A stretch of 64,000 bases of DNA from Motiliproteus sp036961355 (GTDB lineage Bacteria > Pseudomonadota > Gammaproteobacteria > Pseudomonadales > Balneatricaceae). The stretch's first letter is position 1; each line of letters starts with the position of its first letter. Location of the stretch: NCBI GenBank assembly GCA_036961355.1, contig JBALVL010000006.1, positions 74,045 through 138,044 on the forward strand, given 5' to 3'. The position numbers were made by a program, and so were the translations under genes. This document shows, piece by piece, positions 27,268-37,269 of this stretch. The notes under the pieces are model-generated. The model was not told the DNA's origin. It ran no database searches and saw nothing but the letters and a program-made list of their open reading frames with translations.

Positions 27268-28427
27268 CAGCAGTTTAAAACCGACAGTAGGTGTGGAGTG
27301 ACATCCCGCAGATCGACAATATGATCTGACAGATCGGCCTGCGCTATCGCTTGAGGCATGCCATAAATGACGCAGCTCTTTTCATTCTGTGACCAGATCG
27401 TTGACCCACTATTCTTGAGCATCCGTGCGCCATCGCGACCATCGGCGCCCATCCCGGTCAAGACGATGCCCAACACCTGATTTGAGTACCCTTTCGCGGC
27501 GGAACCGAAAGTCACATCAACGCTGGGCCTATAATTGAGTCGTTCATCTCCGGGCATCACCCTAACCCGACCGCCTTGCCGGGCATCGACCAGCATCTGC
27601 TCTCCGCCAGGGGCCAATAGCGCCAGCCCGGGCTCCAGACGATCGCCGTCTTTGGCCTCGCGAACCTGAACCTGACACTGCTGGTTAAGGCGCTCGGCAA
27701 AAGCTCCGGTAAAGGTCTTAGGCATATGCTGAACAATAAGGATCGGTAGCGGGAAGCTGGCTGGCAGAGCGGTTAACACTTTTTGAATAGCGACAGGCCC
27801 ACCCGTCGACGTCCCGAAGATCACCAGTTTTGTGCGGCTGGCCAACGATCCCGGTTTTGGTGCAGGCGAGTCAGGAATCGCCTGCTTCTCAGGAACCAGC
27901 GATCGACGAACAGCCGAAGTCGCACGACCAGGCTCGGTTCTGCGCGCAGCGGTACCCGCCAACGCAGGGCGCGTCGAAGTGCTACCGGCGGCCGCAGTCG
28001 ATCGGGTCGATAGTCCCGGACGCGGTAAACGACTACGGGCAACCGTTAATACACGATCGACCAACACCTGTTCAAGACTGCCTGGACCATGCCCCATTCG
28101 CTCATAACTTTTAGGCAAATAATCGATAGCCCCGGCGTCCAGCGCTTCCAACGTAATCCGGGCACCTTCATGGGTCAGCGATGAGAACATTAATACCGGA
28201 GTTGGACACTGACGCATGATTTCAGTCAGCGCGGCGATACCGTTAAGAACCGGCATCTCATAATCCATGGTGATAACGTCAGGTTTTAGCTGCAGAGCTT
28301 TCTCGATAGCGACCTTGCCGTTTTCTGCCACGCCAACGACACTGACCCGCGGATCGGCATTAAGCATAGTCGTGACCCGCTGTCGGAAAAAAGCGGAATC
28401 ATCAACGATCAGAACTTTGACCGACAT
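27267..28427 (-). CDS. cheB: Chemotaxis protein-glutamate methylesterase CheB
   Basis: The response-regulator domain (1-125) has acidic KVLIVDDSAFFR, phospho-Asp in DVITMDYEMPVLNG and the conserved Lys in YLPKSY. The C-terminal methylesterase has catalytic Ser in IFGTSTGGPVAIQ, His in VQHMP and Asp in GMGADGRDGAR. The linker (about 140-190) is unusually long and Arg/Ala/Pro/Ser-rich. CheB demethylates and deamidates receptors after phosphorylation by CheA. ATG 28427 (after GGAG, 6 bases) is preferred to the TTG one codon earlier. No cheR is in the window. Confidence 0.95.
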   Translation of the reverse strand: MSVKVLIVDDSAFFRQRVTTMLNADPRVSVVGVAENGKVAIEKALQLKPDVITMDYEMPVLNGIAALTEIMRQCPTPVLMFSSLTHEGARITLEALDAGAIDYLPKSYERMGHGPGSLEQVLVDRVLTVARSRLPRPGLSTRSTAAAGSTSTRPALAGTAARRTEPGRATSAVRRSLVPEKQAIPDSPAPKPGSLASRTKLVIFGTSTGGPVAIQKVLTALPASFPLPILIVQHMPKTFTGAFAERLNQQCQVQVREAKDGDRLEPGLALLAPGGEQMLVDARQGGRVRVMPGDERLNYRPSVDVTFGSAAKGYSNQVLGIVLTGMGADGRDGARMLKNSGSTIWSQNEKSCVIYGMPQAIAQADLSDHIVDLRDVTPHLLSVLNC

Positions 28428-28537
28428 CAAGGGCTCCTACAGTAGTGTGAAATCCATCTCTGCAGCTATGACAAGCGCAGTAATTTCAATATTGATTCCA
28501 CATCAGCGGCATATCGCCCTGATGCGGGATCATCTAA

Positions 28538-30589
28538 TCAGTGCGATGCGTAGTGCTTTAGCATGCTGGGGATATCCAGAATCAAAGCAATTCGACCGTC
28601 TCCGGTGATAGTCGCCCCTGCCATTCCGGCCGTGCCCAGCAGCATCTTACCCAGTGGTTTGATCACCACTTCCTCTTGGCCAACCAACTGATCGACGATG
28701 AAACCGATCCGCTGAGTACCAACAGTCACGATCACAACATGACCGGTATCGGGTAGCGGCTCACCAACACAGCCTTCGACCAACCAACGCTTAAGATGGA
28801 ACAGCGGCAGTGCTTTCTCGCGCACAACCACTACCTCCTGACCATCAACAACATTGATCTGGGTAAGATCCAGGTGGAAGATCTCGTTAACATTGACCAG
28901 CGGTAGTGCAAATGCCTGGTTTGCCAACATCACCATCAAGGTCGGCATAATCGCCAGCGTCAGCGGTACTTTAATCTCAATACGAGAACCTTCACCCGGT
29001 ACCGAGTCGATATTTAGGGTGCCGTTAAGCTGGGTGATCTTTGTCTTGACCACATCCATGCCAACACCTCGACCAGAGACATCGGAGATCTCTTTCTTGG
29101 TCGAAAAGCCTGCTGCAAAGATCAGATTGAATGCTTCGTTATCACTCAATCGATCAGCCGAATCCTGATCCATCATCCCTTTTTCAACGGCCAATGAACG
29201 CAGTTTATCCGCATTCATACCGGCACCGTCATCCTGAATCGACAACAGGATGTGATCACCCTCCTGCTCGGCTGACAGGATCACTCTACCGATACGTGAT
29301 TTACCTGCCGCTTCACGAATTTCAGGCGTTTCTACCCCGTGATCCACCGCATTACGCACCAAGTGGACTAGCGGATCCGCCAGTGCCTCGACCAAGTTTT
29401 TGTCCAGATCGGTATCTTCACCCTGCAGCTCGAGATTAACCTCTTTCTTAAGGGTGCGGGCCAAGTCACGCACAACTCGCGGGAAGCGACCAAACACTTT
29501 CTTGATCGGCTGCATTCGGGTTTTCATCACCGACATCTGCAAGTCGGCAGTAACCATATCAAGACTACCAACCGCCTTACCGACCTCTTCGTCGGCAATG
29601 GTCGCACCCAGGCGGACCAAACGATTACGCACCAGCACCAGCTCACCGACCATGTTCATGATCTCGTCCAGGCGTTGCGTATCAACCCGTACTGTCGTTT
29701 CGGTTGCAGCGGGTTTATCGACTTTCTTAGCGGCGGGTTTCGCCGCTGGTTTGGCAGCAGGCTTAGCTACTGGCTTAGCTGCGGGTTTCGGCTCGGCCTT
29801 CAGGGGTGCAGAAGCCGCGACAGCCGGCTCAGTAGGAGTAGCATTGGCTGCAAACGCGCCTTTGCCTTGCGACTGCAACTCATCGAGCAGTGCTTCGAAC
29901 TCATCATCGGTGATCACGTCATCACCACCGGCAACAGGAGCCGTCGCTGGCGCTGCAGTCACTTCTGGAACGGCAGCCACATCTAGCGCGCCGCCATGCT
30001 TGCCTTTGCCGTGCAACTCATCCAGCAAGGCCTCAAATTCATCGTCGGTGATATCATCACCGCCTGCAGCAGGCACCTCTGCTACTGGAGTTTCGCCACC
30101 AATCGCATCAAGTAACTGGTCAAATTCCGCATCCGCTGTCGCAGCAGCAACTTCCGTTACCGGCGCAACTGCAGGCTCTTCAGCAGCGCCAGCAACACTC
30201 TCACCCCGAGTCAACGCATCGAGGTTGGCTAATAGCTGAGGTTCTGCAGCCACCAGATCGGTACCCGCACGGACACAGTCAAACTGCTCGTTAACCGTAT
30301 CAAGAGCTTGTAACACCACATCCATTAATGCGGTGGTGACCTGAATATCATTATTACGCAGCTTATCGAAGACGTTCTCAGCGCAGTGACAGCAAGCAAC
30401 CAACTCCGTCAGTTGTAAAAAACCGGCACCGCCTTTGACGGTATGAAAGCCCCGGAAGATCGCATTCAATAACTCACTGTCTTCGGGACGGTGTTCCAGA
30501 TCAACCAACTGCTCAGACAGCAGTTCGAGAATCTCGCCCGCTTCAACTAAAAAGTCTTGTAGGATCTCTTCATCTACATCTAGACTCAT
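28538..30589 (-). CDS. cheA: Chemotaxis histidine kinase CheA
   Basis: The 683-residue protein has in order: the Hpt domain P1 with phospho-His in RGFHTVKGGAGFL; a 200-residue acidic and Ala/Pro/Lys-rich linker in place of an obvious P2; dimerisation domain P3; the ATPase P4 with HLVRNAVDHGVE (N box) and GRGVGMDVVKTKI; and the CheW-like P5 at the end. The linker contains three copies of a D-x-EF-x-x-LLD motif and a PAAKPAAKPAAK repeat. CheA phosphorylates CheY and CheB. A 107-base gap separates its stop from cheB. Confidence 0.96.
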   Translation of the reverse strand: MSLDVDEEILQDFLVEAGEILELLSEQLVDLEHRPEDSELLNAIFRGFHTVKGGAGFLQLTELVACCHCAENVFDKLRNNDIQVTTALMDVVLQALDTVNEQFDCVRAGTDLVAAEPQLLANLDALTRGESVAGAAEEPAVAPVTEVAAATADAEFDQLLDAIGGETPVAEVPAAGGDDITDDEFEALLDELHGKGKHGGALDVAAVPEVTAAPATAPVAGGDDVITDDEFEALLDELQSQGKGAFAANATPTEPAVAASAPLKAEPKPAAKPVAKPAAKPAAKPAAKKVDKPAATETTVRVDTQRLDEIMNMVGELVLVRNRLVRLGATIADEEVGKAVGSLDMVTADLQMSVMKTRMQPIKKVFGRFPRVVRDLARTLKKEVNLELQGEDTDLDKNLVEALADPLVHLVRNAVDHGVETPEIREAAGKSRIGRVILSAEQEGDHILLSIQDDGAGMNADKLRSLAVEKGMMDQDSADRLSDNEAFNLIFAAGFSTKKEISDVSGRGVGMDVVKTKITQLNGTLNIDSVPGEGSRIEIKVPLTLAIMPTLMVMLANQAFALPLVNVNEIFHLDLTQINVVDGQEVVVVREKALPLFHLKRWLVEGCVGEPLPDTGHVVIVTVGTQRIGFIVDQLVGQEEVVIKPLGKMLLGTAGMAGATITGDGRIALILDIPSMLKHYASH

Positions 30590-30600
30590 ACTTCAGCTCC

Positions 30601-31431
30601 TCAGAATCCAAGACTCGAAAGCAGGTCATCAACATCATCCTGACCTGAAACCACATCGATCTGTTCTTCTTCCAACACCTGCGGGCCATGGCCCTTGATA
30701 TTGCTGTCTTCCTTTTTCTTAGCTGCTGCTTCGACTGGCTCATCATCCAGATCCCGGTTAACACCGGCGATGCTATCAACCTTGCCTGCAACCACAACTA
30801 AATTGACCAAACTCGATTCAACATCATGGACCAAGCCGTTAACCCGCTTGATCAACTGTCCGGTAATATCCTGAAAGCCCTGGGCCAGTAGAATTTCGGT
30901 GTAGTTTGTTTGTAACTGCTCGGCCCCTTTCTCTATCTCAAGCAGAAAGCTCTCGGTAGTACGGCCCAGATCTTTGAGCTCCGACATAGACCCCTGAGCG
31001 TCAGCCATCGCCTGCCAGTCTTTACGCAGCATCTTGGCCTGCACGCCAAGCTCTGCAGCAACCGGCATGCTGGCATCGACCATATCCATGGTCTTGTTGG
31101 CAGCGGACTCAGTCAGTTCGAGTACGAAATTTAACCGCTCATGGGCATTAGACACTTCACTCAGCGCATCCTGGTCATCATGCTTCGTGACCTGAAGTGC
31201 CGCCGTTTGCTCAACATCAATATTGAACTGCTTAATTGCCGTATGCAGCCCGCGAGTGAGGCGCCCCACCTCTTGATACATGATGGTATTTCGCGCTTCG
31301 CTCAGCTCAGCCAGAATATGCATCGCTCCGGAGAACTCACCGGTTTCAAGCAGCAATAGTAATTCCTGCGCTTTCTCCTGCAGAGTAACTTCAAAACTCT
31401 GCAGATCTGTGACTTCCTCTACAACGGACAT
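30601..31431 (-). CDS. cheZ: CheY phosphatase CheZ
   Basis: The 276-residue helical protein has the catalytic region QGFQDITGQLIKRVNGLV with the active-site Gln (GQLIK), and ends with QDDVDDLLSSLGF, the C-terminal helix by which CheZ captures CheY. Long coiled-coil helices make up the middle. It dephosphorylates CheY-P to end the turning signal. It lies between cheY and cheA, 12 bases after the former and 11 before the latter. Confidence 0.95.
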   Translation of the reverse strand: MSVVEEVTDLQSFEVTLQEKAQELLLLLETGEFSGAMHILAELSEARNTIMYQEVGRLTRGLHTAIKQFNIDVEQTAALQVTKHDDQDALSEVSNAHERLNFVLELTESAANKTMDMVDASMPVAAELGVQAKMLRKDWQAMADAQGSMSELKDLGRTTESFLLEIEKGAEQLQTNYTEILLAQGFQDITGQLIKRVNGLVHDVESSLVNLVVVAGKVDSIAGVNRDLDDEPVEAAAKKKEDSNIKGHGPQVLEEEQIDVVSGQDDVDDLLSSLGF

Positions 31432-31443
31432 GACCGCAGCTCC

Positions 31444-31824
31444 TTAAACTCGTTCAAAGATTTTTTCGATCTTTTCTTTGAGTACAGCCGCAGTAAACGG
31501 CTTCACTACATAGCCGTTAACGCCAGCCTGAGCGGCCAAAATAATCTGTTCGCGCTTAGCCTCCGCCGTTACCATCAACACAGGCAGCTTTGCCAACGCC
31601 GGGTCAGAGCGAACTTTCTGCAACAATTCCAGCCCCGACATACCCGGCATATTCCAGTCGGTAACCAGAAAATCGATACCGCCACCCTGCAATATCGGCA
31701 ACCCGGTGCTACCGTCGTCGGCTTCAACCGTATTATTAAACCCGAGGTCCCTCAGCAGGTTTTTGATAATTCGTCTCATTGTTGAAAAATCATCAACGAT
31801 GAGAATCTTCATATTTTTGTCCAA
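31444..31824 (-). CDS. cheY: Chemotaxis response regulator CheY
   Basis: The single receiver domain of 126 residues has KILIVDDFSTMRRIIKNLLRDLGF, phospho-Asp in DFLVTDWNMPGMSG, switch Thr in VLMVTAEAKRE and Lys in VVKPFT, all diagnostic of CheY that binds FliM. The start is TTG 31824: GGAGG lies 5 bases before it, whereas the ATG at 31812 is 17 bases away. First gene of the cheYZAB-motCD-parCP-cheW series. Confidence 0.96.
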   Translation of the reverse strand: MDKNMKILIVDDFSTMRRIIKNLLRDLGFNNTVEADDGSTGLPILQGGGIDFLVTDWNMPGMSGLELLQKVRSDPALAKLPVLMVTAEAKREQIILAAQAGVNGYVVKPFTAAVLKEKIEKIFERV

Positions 31825-31931
31825 GATGACCTCCGTCCTACAATCTGACTCTGAACATTACGCTCAAACTCTTTCGGTGGGTTATTTAGCGAAATCTAAA
31901 AAAACCAATATATTCAATATTGTCCAAACAC

Positions 31932-32642
31932 TCAACGCCAAGAGCTCAGTCGAGATCTCAAGCGCAAAGCCGCCTGAGAGTGGATCTGGCTGACCCGTGA
32001 CTCACTGACGCCAAGCACCTGACCAATCTCTTTCAGGTTCAACTCTTCGTCGTAATAAAGCGCGAACACTAACTGCTCTCGCTCCGGCAACAATCCGATG
32101 GCCCCTGCCAACGCTTTTTTAAAGGCGCCATCTTGATGCAGTTCATCCGGATGGGCATCATCGCTGGCAATCTCTTCGCCAGCCGATTGATCATTGCCCT
32201 CGCGCAACTCATCAAAACTAAACAAACGACTACCCGAGCTATCTTTAAGCAGCGAGTAGTATTCATCCAGACTGACGCCCATCTCTGCGGCAACCTCAAC
32301 ATCCTGAGCATCCCGTCCGATGCGCGCCTCGACGATCTTTATCGATTCGGCGACCCGTCGACCATTACGATGAACCGAACGCGGTGTCCAATCGCCCCGC
32401 CGAACCTCATCAATAATGGCGCCACGAATCCTGATTCCTGCGTAGGTTTCAAAACTCGCACCCTTGGCCGCGTCATACTTACGCGCAGCCTCAAGCAACC
32501 CGATCATTCCCGATTGAATCAGGTCGTCCAATACCACACTTGATGGAAGTCGGGCCATAAGATGGTGCGCGATACGCTTAACCAAAGGTGCGTGTCGCTC
32601 TACCATTTCAGTCTGACTATCAGCCCCCTGTAAGTTGTACAT
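31932..32642 (-). CDS. fliA: Flagellar sigma-28 factor FliA
   Basis: The 236-residue protein is an RpoD-like sigma factor without region 1.1. Region 2 is LDDLIQSGMIGLLEAARKYDAAKGASFETYAGIRIRGAIIDEVRRGDW and region 4 is LKEIGQVLGVSESRVSQIHSQAALRLR. FliA directs late flagellar and chemotaxis genes and is held by the anti-sigma factor FlgM (not in the window). It follows fleN by 16 bases. Known regulons predict FliA-type promoters at cheY, but I could not find a convincing one. Confidence 0.97.
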   Translation of the reverse strand: MYNLQGADSQTEMVERHAPLVKRIAHHLMARLPSSVVLDDLIQSGMIGLLEAARKYDAAKGASFETYAGIRIRGAIIDEVRRGDWTPRSVHRNGRRVAESIKIVEARIGRDAQDVEVAAEMGVSLDEYYSLLKDSSGSRLFSFDELREGNDQSAGEEIASDDAHPDELHQDGAFKKALAGAIGLLPEREQLVFALYYDEELNLKEIGQVLGVSESRVSQIHSQAALRLRSRLSSWR

Positions 32643-32658
32643 GCACTCCCTTAATCAA

Positions 32659-33483
32659 TTATCGCGAGGAAGCACCACGCACCAATCGCTCAACAAAAAA
32701 TTCCAGATGCCCTCTCGGCGCCGACAAAACAGGCCAACCAGCTACCTTAATTGCCAGTTGCCCAATTGCCAGTGATGACTTACTGCGAGGAAAGGCACGA
32801 AATACAGGCTGCTGTTTTTGCACAGCTTTCCGCACTGACTCATCATAAGGGATCGCCCCTATATATTGAAGCGTCACATCAAGGAAGCGATCCGTCACCG
32901 TAGTCAACTTAGCAAACATATTGCGCCCTTCCTGATTAGAACGCACCATATTTGCTAAAACACGGAAGCGAGACATCCCATAATCTCTATTAAGCAGCTT
33001 AATCAGAGCATATGCATCTGTAATAGACGTCGGCTCATCACACACCACTACCAGCACTTCCTGCGCTGCCCGAACAAAACTGACCACCGATTCAGAGATT
33101 CCGGCCGCCGTATCAACAATCAAAACATCGATATCATCAGCAACTTCAGCAAACGCATGAATCAACTCAGCATGCTCATGCGCACTCAAGCCCACCAGAG
33201 ACTGTGTTCCGGAGGACGCCGGAACTATCTTAAACCTTTCTCCGGCCGAAACCATGATGTCGCTCAACGTACAGTCACCTGAGAGCAAATCTACAATGGT
33301 TTTTTTCGGCCGCAACCCCAACAGCACATCAACATTGGCCAAACCCAGGTCCGCATCCATCAGGACCACTCGCTGCCCAGCCTTCGACAACGCTTCAGCC
33401 AAGTTCACCGATACATTAGTTTTACCAACACCACCCTTACCACCAGTGACCGCAATCACCTGAACCGGATGAACAGCCCTCAT
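32659..33483 (-). CDS. fleN: Flagellar number regulator FleN/FlhG
   Basis: This MinD-type ATPase (274 residues from ATG 33483) has deviant Walker A GGKGGVGKTN, VVLMDADLGLANVDVLLGL and DVLIVDTAAGISESV. FlhG/FleN limits polar flagella to one and opposes FleQ and FlhF. The start at 33483 is chosen because GAGAGG lies 6 bases before it; the upstream start at 33507 would overlap flhF. Confidence 0.94.
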   Translation of the reverse strand: MRAVHPVQVIAVTGGKGGVGKTNVSVNLAEALSKAGQRVVLMDADLGLANVDVLLGLRPKKTIVDLLSGDCTLSDIMVSAGERFKIVPASSGTQSLVGLSAHEHAELIHAFAEVADDIDVLIVDTAAGISESVVSFVRAAQEVLVVVCDEPTSITDAYALIKLLNRDYGMSRFRVLANMVRSNQEGRNMFAKLTTVTDRFLDVTLQYIGAIPYDESVRKAVQKQQPVFRAFPRSKSSLAIGQLAIKVAGWPVLSAPRGHLEFFVERLVRGASSR

Positions 33484-33493
33484 AACCAACCTC

Positions 33494-34843
33494 TCATACT
33501 GCATCACTATGCTGTGTATGCAGCACCACAGGTTTCACTCGCGACTGCTGACCACTAGCCAACACTACCGCCCGACTAACCAACGCTTTGGCCTTGGCCA
33601 CCTCAATATTATCCGGAATCTTCTGACCATCAGCCAAGTACGCCACCGGCAAGCGCTGCTCGACCACGGTACTGATCACCTCACCCAGGCTTACCGATTC
33701 GTCGACCTTACTGAGCACGGCACCATTGAGCCCGATCGGCTTAAAATACTCATAAGCCGACTGCAATACCTGCTGCTGCGCAGTACAAGGCAACACCAAA
33801 TATTTTTTAATCCGACAGCTTGATTGCACCAACATCTGCAACTGCTCTTCACGCTGCTGATCCATACCACCCACACCCGCGGTATCGATCAACACCACCC
33901 GGCGATCACGCAACGACCGCAACGCTTCATCAAGACTATGGTTCTCATCAACCACCCTGACCGGGATATCCAGAATCCGGCCAAATGTTCGCAACTGCTC
34001 ATGAGCCGCAATTCGGTAACTATCCGTAGTGATCAAAGCCACACCTGAACTGCCGTGTTTTAACACGTACTGCGCTGCCAGCTTGCCAATAGTTGTAGTC
34101 TTACCAACCCCTGTCGCACCAACGAACGCCAGCACACCGCCCCGGTCGACAACATCCTCACCCGCCACGGGCAGCGACTCCACCAAACGCGACAGCGATA
34201 TCTTCCACGCCTGATTCAAATCAACCCCTGGCTCCAGCGCCCGTATCAGACGCTCACTCAAGGCCGCACTGATACCTACTTTCCCCAAACGGCTACGCAA
34301 CTTACCCAGCACCGGATCTTCGCCAACCTCATTACCCTGCTGCTGCGATATCTGATCGCGCAACATCTGCTTTAAATCTTCAATTTCGGAGCGCATTGAG
34401 CGCAACATCTCGCCATCGGCAGAATTATTCAACGCTGCAGCCGGCTTAGACGACGATTGATCGGCATGCACCGAGGCCAATACCTCATCCCAAGCCTGAT
34501 CATCAATACTGCTAAGCTGACGATTACTGGCAGCCTGAACCAGACTACCGCTACCTTCAGAGGCTGCACGTCGCTTAGCCAATTCGGCACGAGTACGCCC
34601 TAACTCAACTCCCAAACGATCGTCACGCTTACGCCCTTCCAGCGCACTCAAGTGCCTACCCTTTGCCGCCTTACGAGGCCGCGCAGCAGCCACGATAGAC
34701 TCGTCATACTCCAACGCGACAACAACCTCCACACCGCCAGCAACACGGCTATTTGACAGAATCACAGCGTCGGAACCCACCTCATCACGAACCAGCCGCA
34801 TCGCCTGGGCCATATCCGGAGCAAAAAAGCGTCTAACTTTCAC
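33494..34843 (-). CDS. flhF: Flagellar GTPase FlhF
   Basis: The 449-residue SRP-type GTPase places the flagellum at the pole. The N-terminal B domain and a variable middle precede the NG domain: GATGVGKTTTIGKLAAQYV (P-loop), TDSYRIAAHEQLRTFG, and VLIDTAGVGGMDQQ. MKVRRFFAPDMAQAMRLVRDEVG is the FlhF N-terminal signature. The pair flhF-fleN is normal for polar flagellates. Confidence 0.96.
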   Translation of the reverse strand: MKVRRFFAPDMAQAMRLVRDEVGSDAVILSNSRVAGGVEVVVALEYDESIVAAARPRKAAKGRHLSALEGRKRDDRLGVELGRTRAELAKRRAASEGSGSLVQAASNRQLSSIDDQAWDEVLASVHADQSSSKPAAALNNSADGEMLRSMRSEIEDLKQMLRDQISQQQGNEVGEDPVLGKLRSRLGKVGISAALSERLIRALEPGVDLNQAWKISLSRLVESLPVAGEDVVDRGGVLAFVGATGVGKTTTIGKLAAQYVLKHGSSGVALITTDSYRIAAHEQLRTFGRILDIPVRVVDENHSLDEALRSLRDRRVVLIDTAGVGGMDQQREEQLQMLVQSSCRIKKYLVLPCTAQQQVLQSAYEYFKPIGLNGAVLSKVDESVSLGEVISTVVEQRLPVAYLADGQKIPDNIEVAKAKALVSRAVVLASGQQSRVKPVVLHTQHSDAV

Positions 34844-34895
34844 AAAGCCTCCTTACACGCGCCGTATTGAGTTGCTGTCAACAAAACCACCATCA

Positions 34896-36998
34896 CTATC
34901 CACCAACCGAAGCCACAATCGTGACCTGCTTATTTTCCGGAATCTCTTGATAAGACAACACATTGACCTGCTGCGAACCATAACGAACAAATTTCGCCAT
35001 CAGCGGCCGAATCGGCGCCGCCACCAACAACACCGCCGGACGACCTTCTGCCTCAAGCCGCGCAGCGGATTCTTCAAGCGCACGCTGCAACCTCTCTGCC
35101 ATACCCGGCTCTAGGGCCAACCCTTCACTACCACCAGCCTGCTGACTTTGCTGAAAAGACTGCAGCAATAACTGTTCCAGCTGCGGGTCCAGTGTCATCA
35201 CAGGCAACTCGGTCTCGCTCCCGTAGATCTCCTGCACGATAAGCCGGGACAGCGAGGTACGTACAGACGCCGTTAAAGCGACAATATCTTGACTAATAGC
35301 AGCTGCATCCGTCAAATTCTCGGCAATAGTTCGAATATCCCGAATCGGCACCTGCTCCTTCAGCAAACCCTGTAACACCTTCAACAGCGAACTGATCGGC
35401 AACTTGCCCGGCAACTCCTCGGCCAGTTTCGGCGAACTCTTCGCCAGCAGATCCAAGAGCCGCTGCACCTCTTCGTGACCGATCAACTCATAAGAGTGGG
35501 ATGACATCACCTGGTTCAGATGCGTCGCCACTACCGTACTGGCATCGACCACGGTATAACCCAACGTTTGCGCATGCTCCTTCTGACCTGGCTCGATCCA
35601 AACCGCCGCCAAGCCAAAAGCCGGATCCTTGCCTTCGATCCCCTTCACCGTGCCAAACACCTGGCCCGGATTGATCGCCAACTCCCGATCCGGATAGATT
35701 TCAGCCTCCCCAGCATCGACCCCCATCAAGGTGATCCGGTAAGCTCCCGGCATCAGATCCAAATTGTCACGAATATGCACCGCGGGTACCAAAAACCCCA
35801 AGTCCTGCGACAGCTTCTTACGTACGCCACGAATCCGCCCCAATAGCTGACCGCCCTGAGCCCGATCAACCATCGGAATCAACCGATAACCAACCTCCAA
35901 ACCGATCATGTCGACAGGACTAACGTCATCCCAACCCAGCTCCTGAGGCTCAACCTCTTGGTCGACCTCTTGCTCTTCGGGTGCTGGTGCCTGTAACGCC
36001 AGCGCATCTCTCTTCTGATTCCGCTGATGGATCCAGTACGCGCCCGCTACAGCCGCCCCACCCAGCCCTAAAAAAGCCACATGCGGCATCCCCGGCACCA
36101 GCCCCATTACAATCAACACTGCCGCCGCAATACCCAATGACCTAGGGGTGGCAAACATCTGATCGAACACCTGCCCGCCCATATCAGCCGACGAATTTGT
36201 CCGGGTCACCATCAACGCCGCCGTAGTCGACAACAACAGCGAAGGGATCTGCGCAACCAGCCCATCCCCGATTGTCAGCAGTGAATAGAACCTCACAGCC
36301 GTCGCGAAATCGAGATCATGCTGCGCCATGCCGATACCTAGTCCGCCGAAAATATTGATCACCAAAATCATGATCCCAGCCACCGCATCACCACGAACGA
36401 ACTTACTGGCACCATCCATCGAGCCGTAAAAATCTGCCTCCTGCGTCACTTCAGCCCGGCGTGTCTTGGCTTCGTCTTGCGCGATCAAACCGGCATTCAA
36501 ATCAGCATCGATTGCCATCTGTTTACCTGGCATCGCATCCAACGTGAAACGTGCACTAACCTCGGCGATCCGCCCCGCACCCTTAGTGACTACCACAAAA
36601 TTAATAATGACCAGAATGGCAAATACCACCAGACCAACAACATAGTTACCGCCGATCACCACCTCTCCAAAGGCTTCAATCACCTTACCGGCAGCGTCTC
36701 CCCCTTTATGCCCCTCAAGCAGAACCACCCGGGTCGAGGCAACATTTAGCGACAACCGCAACAGTGTCGCCACCAGCAAAATCGTCGGGAAAACTGCAAA
36801 ATCGAGCGGCCGCAAGCTATAAACACCGACCAGTAACACCACCAACGACAGTGCAATATTGAAGGTAAACAGCACATCCAACAGGAACGGCGGCATTGGC
36901 AACGTCACCATCGCCAACACAATGAGCAGCAGCAGCGGAACGCCTAAATTCCCCTGCGTCAAACCACGCACTGTATTTGTCAGCAACGCCTTATCCAA
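34896..36998 (-). CDS. flhA: Flagellar export gate protein FlhA
   Basis: The 700-residue export protein has eight N-terminal membrane helices, the FHIPEP-family loop (TLLRLSLNVASTRVVLLEGHKG, FTLDAMPGKQMAIDADLNAG), then a linker and the large cytosolic domain. The start is TTG 36998; no ATG lies nearby in frame, and GGGG sits 8 bases upstream, a weak ribosome binding site. A sigma-54 promoter match is 93 bases upstream at 37091-37106, suggesting this gene begins the flhA-flhF-fleN-fliA unit. Confidence 0.96.
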   Translation of the reverse strand: MDKALLTNTVRGLTQGNLGVPLLLLIVLAMVTLPMPPFLLDVLFTFNIALSLVVLLVGVYSLRPLDFAVFPTILLVATLLRLSLNVASTRVVLLEGHKGGDAAGKVIEAFGEVVIGGNYVVGLVVFAILVIINFVVVTKGAGRIAEVSARFTLDAMPGKQMAIDADLNAGLIAQDEAKTRRAEVTQEADFYGSMDGASKFVRGDAVAGIMILVINIFGGLGIGMAQHDLDFATAVRFYSLLTIGDGLVAQIPSLLLSTTAALMVTRTNSSADMGGQVFDQMFATPRSLGIAAAVLIVMGLVPGMPHVAFLGLGGAAVAGAYWIHQRNQKRDALALQAPAPEEQEVDQEVEPQELGWDDVSPVDMIGLEVGYRLIPMVDRAQGGQLLGRIRGVRKKLSQDLGFLVPAVHIRDNLDLMPGAYRITLMGVDAGEAEIYPDRELAINPGQVFGTVKGIEGKDPAFGLAAVWIEPGQKEHAQTLGYTVVDASTVVATHLNQVMSSHSYELIGHEEVQRLLDLLAKSSPKLAEELPGKLPISSLLKVLQGLLKEQVPIRDIRTIAENLTDAAAISQDIVALTASVRTSLSRLIVQEIYGSETELPVMTLDPQLEQLLLQSFQQSQQAGGSEGLALEPGMAERLQRALEESAARLEAEGRPAVLLVAAPIRPLMAKFVRYGSQQVNVLSYQEIPENKQVTIVASVGG

Positions 36999-37090
36999 AA
37001 AACCAACCCCGCATACAAACCATCTCTAAAACATCACCGCCCACAAAGCGTCATTATATTGACTAAAAAAGTCTTATAGAAACAGATAAG

Positions 37091-37106
37091 TGCAATAATC
37101 CTGCCA
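37091..37106 (-). promoter_or_regulatory. Sigma-54 (-24/-12) promoter for flhA
   Basis: On the minus strand the sequence TGGCAGGATTATTGCA has GG and GC elements with exactly 10 bases between them and a full TTGCA at -12. It lies between flhB and flhA, about 93 bases before the flhA start. Confidence 0.82.
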
Positions 37107-37269
37107 TGATTTTTTTTGACGTATAAGAACAGTCCAGCCTCCGCCCAAGCGAAAGCCGGCAGACACCACACTCTGGGGCGGTTAAAATGGAGGGCAATAA
37201 CAACAAGAAGAGGAAGAATTTAACCAGAACAACAGGGGACAACCAAAATCAGCAACAGCCCTTTTTTAA

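Noticed and set aside
29400..30239. 279-codon frame antisense to cheA
   Set aside because: Shadow of the Ala/Lys/Pro-rich cheA linker; composition and lack of a start context argue against coding.
31825..31931. Sigma-28 promoter before cheY
   Set aside because: The best match (TAGATTTC and CCGAAAG) has wrong spacing and several mismatches, so I do not call it.
37140..37190. CCGCCC..GGGCGG hairpin after flhB
   Set aside because: The loop is very long, there is no T tract, and it could arise by chance.
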